A stretch of 64,000 nt of DNA from Ornithinicoccus sp045032955 (lineage in GTDB: Bacteria; Actinomycetota; Actinomycetes; Actinomycetales; Dermatophilaceae). The notes beneath the pieces were generated by a model, which saw only the letters and a program-made list of their open reading frames with translations, did no database searches and had not been told where the DNA came from. The stretch spans positions 62,001-126,000 of the forward strand of contig NZ_JBJFZU010000003.1 of assembly GCF_045032955.1 (NCBI RefSeq), read 5' to 3'. This document shows, one piece after another, positions 18,889 through 27,273 of this stretch. The position numbers and the translations under genes were made by a program. Position 1 is the stretch's first letter. Each line of letters opens with the position of its first letter.

Positions 18889-20075
18889 GCCGGGTGATGC
18901 TGGTCAGTCCGTCGCGGGACCTGGCCCGACGGGTCCGCACCGCGGTCGGTGACGACCTCACCGTGCTGGCGCCGGAGCAGCTGCCGGCCGGTCCGGCGCA
19001 GCTGCTGGCGCTGGCCACCGATCCGGACGCGGTGCGGGTCGTGCTCGTCGACGTCGGCGAGGACGACGCCGTGACGGACCGGTGCATGGACCTCTCCACC
19101 CGCCTGGAGCAGGCGTTCCCGCAGGTGGGCGTCCTGCTGGCGACGACCCGGGGGGAGGAGCTGGCGCTGCGCGCGATGCGCGCCGGGGTCCGCGACGTGC
19201 TCAGCCCGGACCTGGGGGTTGAGGACCTGCGATGGGTGCTGCGGCGCACCGAGGAGGCCTCCGCCACCCGCACCCCCGGGCCACGGGTGGACGACGTCTT
19301 CACCGGACGGGTCATCACCGTGGCCTCGCCGAAGGGCGGGGTCGGCAAGACGACGATCGCGACGAACCTCGCCGTCGGCCTGGCCGGCCAGTCGCCGCAG
19401 GGCACCGTGCTGCTGGACCTGGACCTGCAGTTCGGGGACGTCGGTGCTGCGCTGGACCTGGAGCCGGCCTCCACCCTGGGCGATCTCGTCACCGGCGCAG
19501 CGGCCCGGGACGTCATCGCGATGAAGAGCCTGCTCAGCCGGCACGGCTCGGGGCTGCACGTCATCCCGGGGGTGGCCTCGCCGGTGGAGGCGGACCGGAT
19601 CAGCACCGCCCAGGTCTCCGCGTTGGTGGAGCTGCTCAAGCGGGAGTTCCGCTATGTCATCATCGACACCGCGCCGGGGCTCGGTGAGCAGACCCTGGCG
19701 GCGCTGGACCACACCACCGACCTGGTGCTGGTGACCGGCCTGGACGTCCCGGGGGTCCGCGGGCTGCGCAAGGAGCTGGCCCTGCTGGACGAGCTGGACC
19801 TGCACCCGGCGACCCGGCACGTCGTCGTCAACATGGCCGACACCTCCGGCGGGCTGTCCGTCGCCGACGTCGAGGCGACCATCGGGCGCGGCGTCGACCT
19901 GGTGGTGCCCCGGTCCCGCAAGGTGGTGCGCTCCACCAACGAGGGCCGCCCGATCGTGCTGGGCCAGCCACGGGACGCCGTCAGCAAGGGCCTGCAGACC
20001 CTCATCAGCCGGCTCGCGCCGGTCACCGACGGTGGCGGCCCTAGCGGCCGGCACCGGGGAAGGCTGGGCCGATGA
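18885..20075 (+). CDS. tadZ: TadZ/CpaE-type MinD-like ATPase
   Basis: A 396-residue protein with an N-terminal receiver-like domain that lacks the usual phospho-acceptor context (about residues 1-125) and a C-terminal MinD/ParA-like ATPase. The deviant Walker A is SPKGGVGKTTIATNLA near residue 149, with LLDLDLQFGDVG as switch region. TadZ/CpaE proteins localise Tad pilus assembly to a cell site. Overlaps cpaB and tadA by four bases each (GTGA and ATGA). Confidence 0.9.
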   Translation: MSRVMLVSPSRDLARRVRTAVGDDLTVLAPEQLPAGPAQLLALATDPDAVRVVLVDVGEDDAVTDRCMDLSTRLEQAFPQVGVLLATTRGEELALRAMRAGVRDVLSPDLGVEDLRWVLRRTEEASATRTPGPRVDDVFTGRVITVASPKGGVGKTTIATNLAVGLAGQSPQGTVLLDLDLQFGDVGAALDLEPASTLGDLVTGAAARDVIAMKSLLSRHGSGLHVIPGVASPVEADRISTAQVSALVELLKREFRYVIIDTAPGLGEQTLAALDHTTDLVLVTGLDVPGVRGLRKELALLDELDLHPATRHVVVNMADTSGGLSVADVEATIGRGVDLVVPRSRKVVRSTNEGRPIVLGQPRDAVSKGLQTLISRLAPVTDGGGPSGRHRGRLGR

Positions 20076-21610
20076 ACCTCGCCGACCGGCTGCGGGCGAC
20101 CCGGGAGCGTCCCGGCTCCGCCGCGGCACACCCCGAGACCCCAGGGACCCCAGAGAGCCCACCACCCTCTACGCCTCCGGCCGTCCCCCCGGCGCCGGAC
20201 GAGCAGGACGGTGACGCCCCTGCCCCGTCCGGGGAGCCCACCCCCGCGCCGGTGCCCCCGCCCGCACCACAGGCCAGGCCCGTCCCGGAGACGCCGCCCC
20301 CTGCTCCCGCCGAGCCGCAGACCGACGCGCTGGCCAAGATCAAGGCCGAGACCCGCGAGCAGCTCTTCAGCCGGCTCGGGTCCCGGATCTCCGACACCTC
20401 CCTGGACGAGCATCAGCTCCAGGCGCTGGTCCGGCGGGAGGTCACCGGCCTGATCAACGGCACCTCGGTGCCGCTGCGCGCGGACGAGCGCCGACGGCTG
20501 GTGGCCGAGGTCACCGACGACGTGCTCGGCTACGGGCCCCTGCAGCGCTTGCTGGACGACGACGCGGTCACCGAGATCATGGTGAACGGACCGGACAACA
20601 TCTACGTCGAGGTCGGTGGGCGGCTCACCCGGTCCGGGGCCCGGTTCACCTCCGAGGAGCACCTGCGCCGCGTCATCGAACGGATCGTGGGCAAGGTGGG
20701 CCGGCGCATCGACGAGTCGTCCCCGCTGGTGGACGCCCGCCTCGAGGACGGGTCCCGGGTCAACGCGGTGATCCCCCCGCTGGCCTTCTCCGGGTCCACC
20801 CTCACCATCCGCAAGTTCGGCAAGGTGCCGATGCGGGTGCAGGACCTCGTCGACCGCGACAGCCTCACCCCGCAGATGGTGGACCTGCTCCGGGCCTGCG
20901 TCGAGGCCAAGCTCAACATCCTCGTCTCCGGCGGCACCGGCACCGGCAAGACGACCATGCTCAACGTGCTGTCCTCCTTCATCCCCGCGGAGGAGCGGAT
21001 CATCACCATCGAGGACGCGGTGGAGCTGCAGCTGCAGCAGGAGCACCTGGTCCGGCTGGAGAGCCGGCCGCGCAACATCGAGGGCCGCGGCGAGATCAGC
21101 ATCCGCGACCTGGTCCGCAACTCGCTGCGGATGCGCCCCGACAGGATCATCGTCGGCGAGGTCCGCGGCGGGGAGTCCCTGGACATGCTGCAGGCGATGA
21201 ACACCGGCCACGACGGGTCCCTGTCCACGCTGCACGCCAACTCCCCCCGGGACGCGGTGTCCAGGCTGGAGACGATGGTGCTGATGGCCGGGATGGACCT
21301 GCCGCTGCGGGCGATCCGGGAGCAGATCTCCTCCGCCGTCGACCTCATCGTCCAGCTGACCCGGCTGCGGGACGGGACCCGGCGGGTCACCCAGGTCACC
21401 GAGGTCCAGGGCATGGAGGGGGACATCGTCACCCTGCAGGACGCGTTCGCGTTCGACTTCTCGGCCGGGGTCGACGCCGACGGCAAGTTCCTCGGCTCCA
21501 CCCGGTCCACCGGGGTGCGCCCGCACTTCACCGAACGCTTCGAGGAGCAGGGGATCTCGCTGCCCCCGGGGATCTTCGACGTGGTGCTGCGAACGGGCGG
21601 TCGACGGTGA
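20072..21610 (+). CDS. tadA: Pilus assembly ATPase TadA/CpaF
   Basis: A 512-residue secretion ATPase powering Flp pilus extension. The first 85 residues are a Pro/Ala-rich extension. The CpaF core follows: DDVLGYGPLQRLLDDDAVTEIMVNG, Walker A SGGTGTGKTTMLN at about residues 287-299, the Asp box IITIEDAVELQLQ, Walker B-region RIIVGEVRGGESLDML and the His box GHDGSLSTLHANS. Overlaps tadZ and tadB by four bases. Confidence 0.95.
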   Translation: MNLADRLRATRERPGSAAAHPETPGTPESPPPSTPPAVPPAPDEQDGDAPAPSGEPTPAPVPPPAPQARPVPETPPPAPAEPQTDALAKIKAETREQLFSRLGSRISDTSLDEHQLQALVRREVTGLINGTSVPLRADERRRLVAEVTDDVLGYGPLQRLLDDDAVTEIMVNGPDNIYVEVGGRLTRSGARFTSEEHLRRVIERIVGKVGRRIDESSPLVDARLEDGSRVNAVIPPLAFSGSTLTIRKFGKVPMRVQDLVDRDSLTPQMVDLLRACVEAKLNILVSGGTGTGKTTMLNVLSSFIPAEERIITIEDAVELQLQQEHLVRLESRPRNIEGRGEISIRDLVRNSLRMRPDRIIVGEVRGGESLDMLQAMNTGHDGSLSTLHANSPRDAVSRLETMVLMAGMDLPLRAIREQISSAVDLIVQLTRLRDGTRRVTQVTEVQGMEGDIVTLQDAFAFDFSAGVDADGKFLGSTRSTGVRPHFTERFEEQGISLPPGIFDVVLRTGGRR

Positions 21611-22557
21611 GCGCGCTGCCCGCCGGGGTGGCGCTGTGGGCCGGCGCCGCCTCCCTGGCGACCGCGCTGGCGCTCGCCGTATGGCTGCTCGTGGTGCCCT
21701 CGGGCCGGCTCCCGGTGGCGCGCCGCCGCTACGGTGCCGCGGAGGAGCCCGGCCTGCTCACCCAGGCGGCCGGGGCCACCACGGTGGTGATCGAGCGGAC
21801 CCTGGCCCGCCGGGGAGGCACCCAGGCGTGGGCCACCGCCCTCGGTCTGGCCGGCATCAAGGTGGCCCTGCCCGAGTTCGTGCTGCTCGTCGGGGCGGCG
21901 GCCCTGGCCGCGCTGGCCGTGGGGCTGGTCGTCGGCAACCTCGTGGTGGGGGTGCTGCTGGCCGGCTTCACGGTGGCCGGGTCGGTCGTCTTCGTCAGTA
22001 TGCGCGCCGGCGCCCGGCGCAGCGCCTTCGCCGATCAGCTGGACGACATGCTGCAGCTGCTGGCCGGGAACCTGCGGGCCGGGCACAGCATCCTGCAGTC
22101 CTTCGACTCCCTCGCCACCGAGCTGGAGGAGCCGGGCGCCACCGAGATCACCCGGGTGGTCAACCAGACCCGGGTCGGCCGCGACCTGGGCGACGCCCTG
22201 AACGACGCGGGCGAGCGGATGGACAGCGACGACTTCCGGTGGGTGGCCCAGGCCATCGCCATCCACCGGCAGGTGGGCGGCAATCTGGCCGACGTCCTCG
22301 ACCAGGTGGGGGAGACCATCCGGGAGCGCAACCAGATCCGCCGCCAGGTGAAGGCGCTCGCCGCCGAGGGCAAGCTGTCCGCGCTGGTCCTGCTGGGGCT
22401 GCCGTTCGCCGTCATGCTGCTGCTGCTCGTCATCAACCCCGGCTACCTGGCACCGATGGTCAGCAACGTCCTGGGTTTCCTGATGATCGGTCTCGGCGCC
22501 GTCATGCTCAGCATCGGGGCGCTGTGGATGCGCAAGGTCATCACGGTGACGTTCTGA
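21607..22557 (+). CDS. tadB: Tad pilus inner-membrane platform protein TadB
   Basis: A 316-residue type II secretion F-type platform protein. Two hydrophobic regions near the N-terminus (residues 5-30 and 90-125), the conserved cytoplasmic T2SSF segment (LDDMLQLLAGNLRAGHSILQSF and VGGNLADVLDQVGETIRERN), and a C-terminal helical pair ending in WMRKVITVTF. TadB and TadC together form the membrane base on which TadA acts. GTGA overlap with tadA, one-base overlap with tadC. Confidence 0.92.
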   Translation: MSALPAGVALWAGAASLATALALAVWLLVVPSGRLPVARRRYGAAEEPGLLTQAAGATTVVIERTLARRGGTQAWATALGLAGIKVALPEFVLLVGAAALAALAVGLVVGNLVVGVLLAGFTVAGSVVFVSMRAGARRSAFADQLDDMLQLLAGNLRAGHSILQSFDSLATELEEPGATEITRVVNQTRVGRDLGDALNDAGERMDSDDFRWVAQAIAIHRQVGGNLADVLDQVGETIRERNQIRRQVKALAAEGKLSALVLLGLPFAVMLLLLVINPGYLAPMVSNVLGFLMIGLGAVMLSIGALWMRKVITVTF

Positions 22558-23447
22558 TGGCCCCTGTCGTCCTGCTTGCCGCCGCCTGCATCGCCCTCGC
22601 GCTGCCCCTGCTCGTGTGGTCCTTCACCGCCCGCCCCGACCCGGTGCGCGAGCGCGCCCTGGTCAACCTGCAGCGGGACCTCGGTGGGCAGACGGCCCCC
22701 GACGGCCCGCAGGTGTCCGGGGGCGGCCTGGTGCAGCTGGCCGCGAGCCTCACCCCGGCGGGCAGGGTCCGGGCGCTGGACCGGTCGCTGGCCCTGGCCG
22801 GCCGCCCGGCCGCCTGGCCGTTGGAGCGGGTGCTCGTCACCAAGCTGGTCAGCACGGCGGTCACGGCCGGGGTCGCCGTGCTCCTGGTGGGGGTGTCCCC
22901 GGGCCTGAGGGCGCTGCTGTTCTGGGTAGCTGTGGTGCTGGCGGTCTGGTTCCTGCCCGACCTGCTGCTCTACAACGCCGGGATCAAGCGCCGACAGGCC
23001 GTGCAGCAGGCGCTGCCGGACGTGATGGACCAGCTCACCATCTCGGTCGACGCGGGGCTCGGTTTCGAGGCCGCGCTCGCGCACGTGGCACGCAACAGCC
23101 AGGGGCCGCTCGCCGACGAGTTCATCCGGCTGCTGCAGGACATCCAGGTGGGTGCCCCCCGCAGGGTCGCCTACGGCGCGATGGCCGACCGGGTGCACGT
23201 CCCCGACCTGCGCCGTTTCGTCCGGGCCATCATCCAGGCCGAGCAGCACGGCATCTCGATCGCCCGGGTGCTCAACACCCAGGCCAAGGAGATGCGGACC
23301 AAGCGCCGCCAGCGGGCCGAGGAGAAGGCCATGCAGGTGCCCGTCAAGGTGGTCTTCCCGCTGGTCCTCTTCATCCTGCCGGTGCTCTTCATCGTGGTCC
23401 TCGGTCCGGCGATCATCAACACGATGAACACCTTCTCGGGCATGTGA
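22557..23447 (+). CDS. tadC: Tad pilus inner-membrane platform protein TadC
   Basis: A 296-residue paralogue of TadB with one helix at the extreme N-terminus, a second pair around residues 95-135, the T2SSF cytoplasmic motif (QALPDVMDQLTISVDAGLGFEAAL) and a C-terminal pair ending near FPLVLFILPVLFIVVLGPAII. The ATG shares one base with the tadB stop. It is the last gene of the pilus locus; no TadV/CpaA prepilin peptidase follows, so that enzyme must be encoded elsewhere. Confidence 0.92.
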   Translation: MAPVVLLAAACIALALPLLVWSFTARPDPVRERALVNLQRDLGGQTAPDGPQVSGGGLVQLAASLTPAGRVRALDRSLALAGRPAAWPLERVLVTKLVSTAVTAGVAVLLVGVSPGLRALLFWVAVVLAVWFLPDLLLYNAGIKRRQAVQQALPDVMDQLTISVDAGLGFEAALAHVARNSQGPLADEFIRLLQDIQVGAPRRVAYGAMADRVHVPDLRRFVRAIIQAEQHGISIARVLNTQAKEMRTKRRQRAEEKAMQVPVKVVFPLVLFILPVLFIVVLGPAIINTMNTFSGM

Positions 23448-23468
23448 GGCCCGGCCGGCGCCGCCCGC

Positions 23469-23474
23469 TACCCT
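23469..23474 (+). promoter_or_regulatory. -10 box of pgeF (leaderless)
   Basis: TACCCT lies seven bases before the GTG start of pgeF with no ribosome binding site between. The 34-base gap to tadC shows that pgeF probably has its own leaderless promoter and is not simply read from the pilus operon. Confidence 0.45.
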
Positions 23475-23481
23475 GCAGACC

Positions 23482-24291
23482 GTGTTCTTCTGGAGAGAGC
23501 GGATCGAGCCGGACGGTGACCGCTACGGCGTGGAGTGGCTGGTCACCGACCGGCACGGCGGGTCGAGCCGAGGGCCCTACGGCGAGCTGAACCTCGGCGC
23601 GCACGTGGGTGACCTCCCCGAGGCGGTGGAGACCAACCGGCACCGCCTCGCCCACGCGCTGGGTCTGCGGCTCGGCGACCTGCGCCTGATGGACCAGCAG
23701 CACGGGTGCTCCGTCGCGCTCACCCCTGGCACCGGGACCGGGACAGCCGTCGCGACCGCCTCGACCGCCCTGACGACGGCGTCCACTGACGCCGCACCGC
23801 CCGCCCCGGCGGCCGACGCCCTGGTCGGCGACCGCGCCGACGAGGCGCTGGTGGTGCTGGTCGCCGACTGCGTCCCGGTGCTGCTGGTGGACCGGACCGC
23901 AGGCCTCGCGGCCGCCGTGCACGCCGGCCGGCCGGGCCTGCTCGCGGGCGTCGTGCCCGCGGCGGTGCAGGCCCTCACCGACCTGGGTGCGCGGGACCTC
24001 GAGGCGGTCGTCGGTCCCTCCGTGTGCCCCCTCTGCTACGAGGTCCCCGCCGAGCTCCGCGACCGGGCGGCGGAGGTCGTCCCGGCCGCCGTCGCGGTCA
24101 GCCGGTCGGGGACCCCGGCGATCGACGTGGGGGCCGGGGTGGTCGACCAGCTGACGGCAGCCGGCGTCGTCCTGCGCCGGCTGCCGGGCTGCACCCGGGA
24201 GCGACCCGATCTCTACTCCTATCGCCGGGACGGCAGCACCGGTCGCTTCGCCGGGGTCGTCCGCCTGCTGGCGCCCGAGCAGGCGGCCTGA
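23482..24291 (+). CDS. pgeF: Multicopper-oxidase-like purine nucleoside phosphorylase (YfiH/PgeF)
   Basis: A 269-residue DUF152/YfiH protein. Members of this family act on purine nucleosides and are also credited with editing the second residue of muropeptides; in actinobacteria they normally follow ftsZ directly. Catalytic metal and substrate residues are seen in MDQQHG, VVLVADCVPVLL and AAVHAGRPGLLAG, with the family segment VGPSVCPLCYEVP. A 30-residue Thr/Ala-rich insertion (around residues 80-112) is lineage specific. One base separates it from yggS. Confidence 0.88.
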   Translation: MFFWRERIEPDGDRYGVEWLVTDRHGGSSRGPYGELNLGAHVGDLPEAVETNRHRLAHALGLRLGDLRLMDQQHGCSVALTPGTGTGTAVATASTALTTASTDAAPPAPAADALVGDRADEALVVLVADCVPVLLVDRTAGLAAAVHAGRPGLLAGVVPAAVQALTDLGARDLEAVVGPSVCPLCYEVPAELRDRAAEVVPAAVAVSRSGTPAIDVGAGVVDQLTAAGVVLRRLPGCTRERPDLYSYRRDGSTGRFAGVVRLLAPEQAA

Positions 24292-24292
24292 G

Positions 24293-25042
24293 ATGGGTCG
24301 GTCCGAGGAGCTGCGGGAGCGGCTGGGCGCCGTCCGGTCACGCATCGACGCGGCCTGCGCGGCCGCCGGCCGGGACCCGCACGAGGTGACCCTGGTCGCG
24401 GTGACCAAGTTCTTCCCGTCCGCCGACGTGGAGATCCTCGCCGGGCTCGGCGTCGAGCACATCGGTGAGAGCCGGGACCAGGAGGCGGGGGAGAAGGTCG
24501 CCTCGCTGCCCGCCTCCGTCCGGGAGCGCCTGCAGGTGCACTTCGTGGGGCAGCTGCAGCGCAACAAGGCACGCCGGGTCGCCGGGTATGCCGACGTGGT
24601 CCACTCGGTGGACCGGGCCCGGCTGGTGTCGGCGCTGGACGCCGGGCGCGTCCAGGCGCGGGCCGACGGCGAGGTGGACGGGCCGCTGGGCGTGCTGCTC
24701 CAGGTCGACCTGGGGGAGGGGGAGCAGGCCGGCAGGGGCGGCGTCGCCCCGGCCGACCTGGACGCGCTCGCCGGTGCCGTCGCCGAGGCCGAGCAGTTGC
24801 GCCTGCGCGGGGTGATGGCGATCGCCCCCCTGGGTTTGGACGAGGCCGGGGTCAGGTCCGCCTTCGACCGGCTGGCCGCGCTCGGTGAGCGGATCCGGCA
24901 TACCGCGGGGACCGGCCCGGAGCGGGAGGCGACGTGGATGTCGGCCGGGATGAGCGGGGACCTCGAGGTCGCCGTCGCGGCGGGCGCGACACACCTGCGT
25001 GTCGGGAGCGCAATCCTGGGTTCCCGTCCCGACCCCCGGTAG
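24293..25042 (+). CDS. PLP homeostasis protein YggS/PLPBP family
   Basis: A 249-residue alanine-racemase-fold protein that binds pyridoxal phosphate and buffers its level. The PLP lysine lies in EVTLVAVTKFFPSADV (about residues 27-42); HIGESRDQEAGEKV, HFVGQLQRNKA and MSAGMSGDLEVAVAAGATHLR are family signatures. It sits between pgeF and sepF as in most actinobacteria, where the link to division is positional and not mechanistic. The start follows the pgeF stop by one base. Confidence 0.93.
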   Translation: MGRSEELRERLGAVRSRIDAACAAAGRDPHEVTLVAVTKFFPSADVEILAGLGVEHIGESRDQEAGEKVASLPASVRERLQVHFVGQLQRNKARRVAGYADVVHSVDRARLVSALDAGRVQARADGEVDGPLGVLLQVDLGEGEQAGRGGVAPADLDALAGAVAEAEQLRLRGVMAIAPLGLDEAGVRSAFDRLAALGERIRHTAGTGPEREATWMSAGMSGDLEVAVAAGATHLRVGSAILGSRPDPR

Positions 25043-25045
25043 CGT
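25040..25045 (+). promoter_or_regulatory. Possible -10 element of sepF
   Basis: TAGCGT overlaps the yggS stop codon and is about 60 bases before the sepF start, which has its own AAGGAG. The same hexamer serves as probable -10 of the oligopeptidase and HIT genes in this window. Confidence 0.35.
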
Positions 25046-25104
25046 CGTCCCTGTCCGTTTCACCACGGGAGTCACCACCCGTACGCACCAAGGAGCTCGC
25101 ACAC

Positions 25105-25611
25105 ATGGCCGGGGCACTGCGCAAGACCATGGAGTACCTCGGCCTGGCCGAGTCTGACGAGCGGTTCGACGACTACGACACGTATGCCGAGGACGAGCCG
25201 ACCACGCGGGGCAACAACGCCACCGTGCGCGCGCTGCGCGAGGACCAGCCGGCGCACGTCGAGGCCGCTGCTGTGCCCACCCGTACCCCTGTCTCCCAGG
25301 TCGTCCGCGAGCCGGAGGTCGGCGAGTTGAACCGCATCACCACGATCCACCCCCGCACCTACAACGAGGCCAAGACGATCGGGGAGGCCTTCCGCGGCGG
25401 TATCCCGGTGATCATGAACCTCACGGACATGGACGACTCCGACGCCAAGCGGCTGGTCGACTTCGCCGCCGGTCTGGCGTTCGGGCTGCACGGCTCCATC
25501 GAGCGGGTCACCAGCAAGGTCTTCCTGCTGAGCCCCTCCTACGTCGCGGTGGACACCGGCACCCCCAGCGAGCCCCCCCGCAACCCCACGGGGCCGTTCA
25601 ACCAGAGCTGA
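25105..25611 (+). CDS. sepF: Z-ring membrane anchor SepF
   Basis: A 168-residue SepF. An N-terminal amphipathic helix (AGALRKTMEYLGL) for membrane attachment is followed by an acidic, variable linker and the SepF core (ITTIHPRTYNEAKTIGEAF, then VIMNLTDMDDSDAKRLVDF and FLLSPSYVAV) that binds the FtsZ tail. In actinobacteria without FtsA this is the main FtsZ membrane tether. ATG 25105 follows AAGGAG (25090-25095); upstream in-frame codons lie inside yggS and are discounted. Confidence 0.95.
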   Translation: MAGALRKTMEYLGLAESDERFDDYDTYAEDEPTTRGNNATVRALREDQPAHVEAAAVPTRTPVSQVVREPEVGELNRITTIHPRTYNEAKTIGEAFRGGIPVIMNLTDMDDSDAKRLVDFAAGLAFGLHGSIERVTSKVFLLSPSYVAVDTGTPSEPPRNPTGPFNQS

Positions 25612-25676
25612 ACCCCGGCCACCCGTGCCGAGAGGTGACGGGCGCGGTGGTGCGGGGAACGCCCAGGGTGCTGACG

Positions 25677-25682
25677 TAGGCT
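25677..25682 (+). promoter_or_regulatory. -10 box of yggT (leaderless)
   Basis: TAGGCT ends six bases before the yggT ATG and no ribosome binding site is visible, the spacing expected for a leaderless transcript. Confidence 0.45.
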
Positions 25683-25688
25683 GCCCCC

Positions 25689-25973
25689 ATGGTCGGCCAG
25701 ATCCTCGCACTCCTGCTCAACCTCTACTTCTTCGTCCTCATCGGCCGACTGATCTTCGACTGGGTGCAGGTGTTCGCCCGCGACTGGCGCCCCAAGGGCC
25801 CGGTGCTGGTGCTGGCCAACGGGATCTACTCGCTGACCGACCCGCCGCTGCGCGCACTGCGCCGGGTGATCCCCCCGCTGCGGCTGGGCGGGGTGGCCCT
25901 CGACCTCGGTTTCCTGGTCCTCATCATCGCCGTGGGCATCGCCCGCGGGCTGGCGGCCTCCCTCCCGTTCTGA
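25689..25973 (+). CDS. YggT-family membrane protein
   Basis: A 94-residue protein with two membrane segments (about residues 3-24 and 67-88) separated by the YggT signature WRPKGPVLVLANGIYSLTDPPL. YggT proteins lie between sepF and divIVA in most actinobacteria; their role is not settled, with links to cell shape, osmotic response or division. The start is fixed by the leaderless promoter directly upstream. Confidence 0.9.
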   Translation: MVGQILALLLNLYFFVLIGRLIFDWVQVFARDWRPKGPVLVLANGIYSLTDPPLRALRRVIPPLRLGGVALDLGFLVLIIAVGIARGLAASLPF

Positions 25974-26036
25974 GGCCCCGAACCGAGGTCCCGGACCCGT
26001 CGTGCGCGACGCTAGGGGCCGCGCCGGAGTCTGCGT

Positions 26037-26042
26037 TAGAGT
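26037..26042 (+). promoter_or_regulatory. Possible -10 element of divIVA
   Basis: TAGAGT about 88 bases before the divIVA start. The leader ends in a good AGAGGTGAA ribosome binding site, so divIVA is a leadered gene, unlike yggT before it. Confidence 0.4.
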
Positions 26043-26129
26043 GACTCCGCCACCTGCACGACCGCACGTCACCGCATCCGCCCCCGGACGTCCCGGGCGC
26101 GTCGGTGACTTCCCTGACAGAGGTGAAAC

Positions 26130-27137
26130 ATGTCGCTGTCCCCCGAGGACGTGATCAAGAAGAGCTTCAGCGCGACCCACCTGCGCCGCGGCTACGACGA
26201 GACCCAGGTCGACGACTTCCTCGACGAGGTCGTCGTCGAGCTGCGCCGGCTGATCGCCGAGAACGACGGCCTGCGCACCGACCTCGAGGACTGCCGTGCC
26301 GGGCGCGGCATCAGCAGTGCCGACACCGGCGCCGCCGCCGCGCCGGTCGACACCGGGGACGCCTCGCAGGAGTCGTCCGACGACGAGGTCGCCGAGCTGC
26401 GCCGTCAGCTCGCCGAGTGCCAGGAGACACGCGCCCAGGCGGAGGAGCGGGCCCGGGTCGCGCAGGAGCGCGCTGACGCTACGGTCGGCACCACGGTGAC
26501 CACCGCCGGGGACGGGTCCTCCGCCCCCGAGCTCGAGGAGCTGCGTGGCCAGGTGGCCGCCGAGCAGGCCCGCGTCCAGGAGCTGCAGGAGCAGCTGGAC
26601 GCCGCGCAGGAGCGCGCCGACGACGCCGAGCGGAACGCGGCCGAGCTGAGCGGGGTGGGCGCCACGGCGGCCGGCACCGAGGGTGAGGACCCCAGCGCGA
26701 TCATCTCGCTGGCGCAGCGGCTGCACGACCAGCACGTGGCCGAGGGCGAGAGCACCAAGGTCCGGTTGGTGGAGGAGGGCGACCAGTACCGCTCCACCGT
26801 CGTCGCCGAGGCGGACGAGCGGCGGGCCGAGCTGGAGCGCACCGGCCAGGAGACCCACGACCGACTGGTCGAGGAGGGCCAGACGCGTCACGACGAGCTG
26901 GTCGGCACCGGTGAGCAGACCCGCGACGGTCTGCTCGACGAGGGTCAGCGCACCCACGACCAGCTGATCGCGGAGGCCCAGCAGCAGCGGGCCAGCGTGC
27001 TGGAGGACCTGGAGCGTCAGCAGACCTCGCTGGGCGCCACCATCCAGAGCCTGCGCACGCAGGAGGCCGACCTGCGGGACCGGCTGCGCGCCTTCCTCAC
27101 CGACCAGATGGAGAAGCTGGACGGCCACCGGGACTGA
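26130..27137 (+). CDS. divIVA: Polar growth/division scaffold DivIVA
   Basis: A 335-residue DivIVA/Wag31. The membrane-binding N-domain reads LSPEDVIKKSFSATHLRRGYDETQVDDFLDEVV, with the Phe/Arg tip residues at about 13-20. Coiled coil fills most of the rest, interrupted by Ala/Thr/Ser-rich linkers around residues 65-90 and 115-135. Residues 198-285 form eight consecutive 11-residue units (THDRLVEEGQT, RHDELVGTGEQ, TRDGLLDEGQR and so on), a hendecad coiled coil. DivIVA marks curved membrane at poles and septa and recruits growth machinery. A large hairpin ends the gene. Confidence 0.95.
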   Translation: MSLSPEDVIKKSFSATHLRRGYDETQVDDFLDEVVVELRRLIAENDGLRTDLEDCRAGRGISSADTGAAAAPVDTGDASQESSDDEVAELRRQLAECQETRAQAEERARVAQERADATVGTTVTTAGDGSSAPELEELRGQVAAEQARVQELQEQLDAAQERADDAERNAAELSGVGATAAGTEGEDPSAIISLAQRLHDQHVAEGESTKVRLVEEGDQYRSTVVAEADERRAELERTGQETHDRLVEEGQTRHDELVGTGEQTRDGLLDEGQRTHDQLIAEAQQQRASVLEDLERQQTSLGATIQSLRTQEADLRDRLRAFLTDQMEKLDGHRD

Positions 27138-27142
27138 CCCGT

Positions 27143-27209
27143 CCCGCATACCCGCACGCAGGAACGCCCCGGCCACGGTCGGGGCGTTCCTGCGTACGGG
27201 GTATGCGGG
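27143..27209 (+). terminator. Long two-part terminator hairpin after divIVA
   Basis: An inner perfect 16-bp stem (27156-27171 with 27180-27195, arm ACGCAGGAACGCCCCG) sits inside an outer perfect 11-bp stem (27143-27153 with 27199-27209, arm CCCGCATACCC). The outer arms carry the GCATAC motif that recurs across the window. Both should terminate divIVA transcription. Confidence 0.75.
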
Positions 27210-27238
27210 AGGTGGGCCCGGGGTGGTGTCGTTCTACG

Positions 27239-27267
27239 TTGTCAGCATCTCGGGGCTGAACTATCCT
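27239..27267 (+). promoter_or_regulatory. Promoter of the DksA/TraR-like gene
   Basis: TTGTCA (27239-27244), a 17-base spacer and TATCCT (27262-27267): the best sigma-70-type promoter in the window. The ATG at 27274 starts six bases after the -10, consistent with leaderless expression. Confidence 0.7.
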
Positions 27268-27273
27268 CACGCC

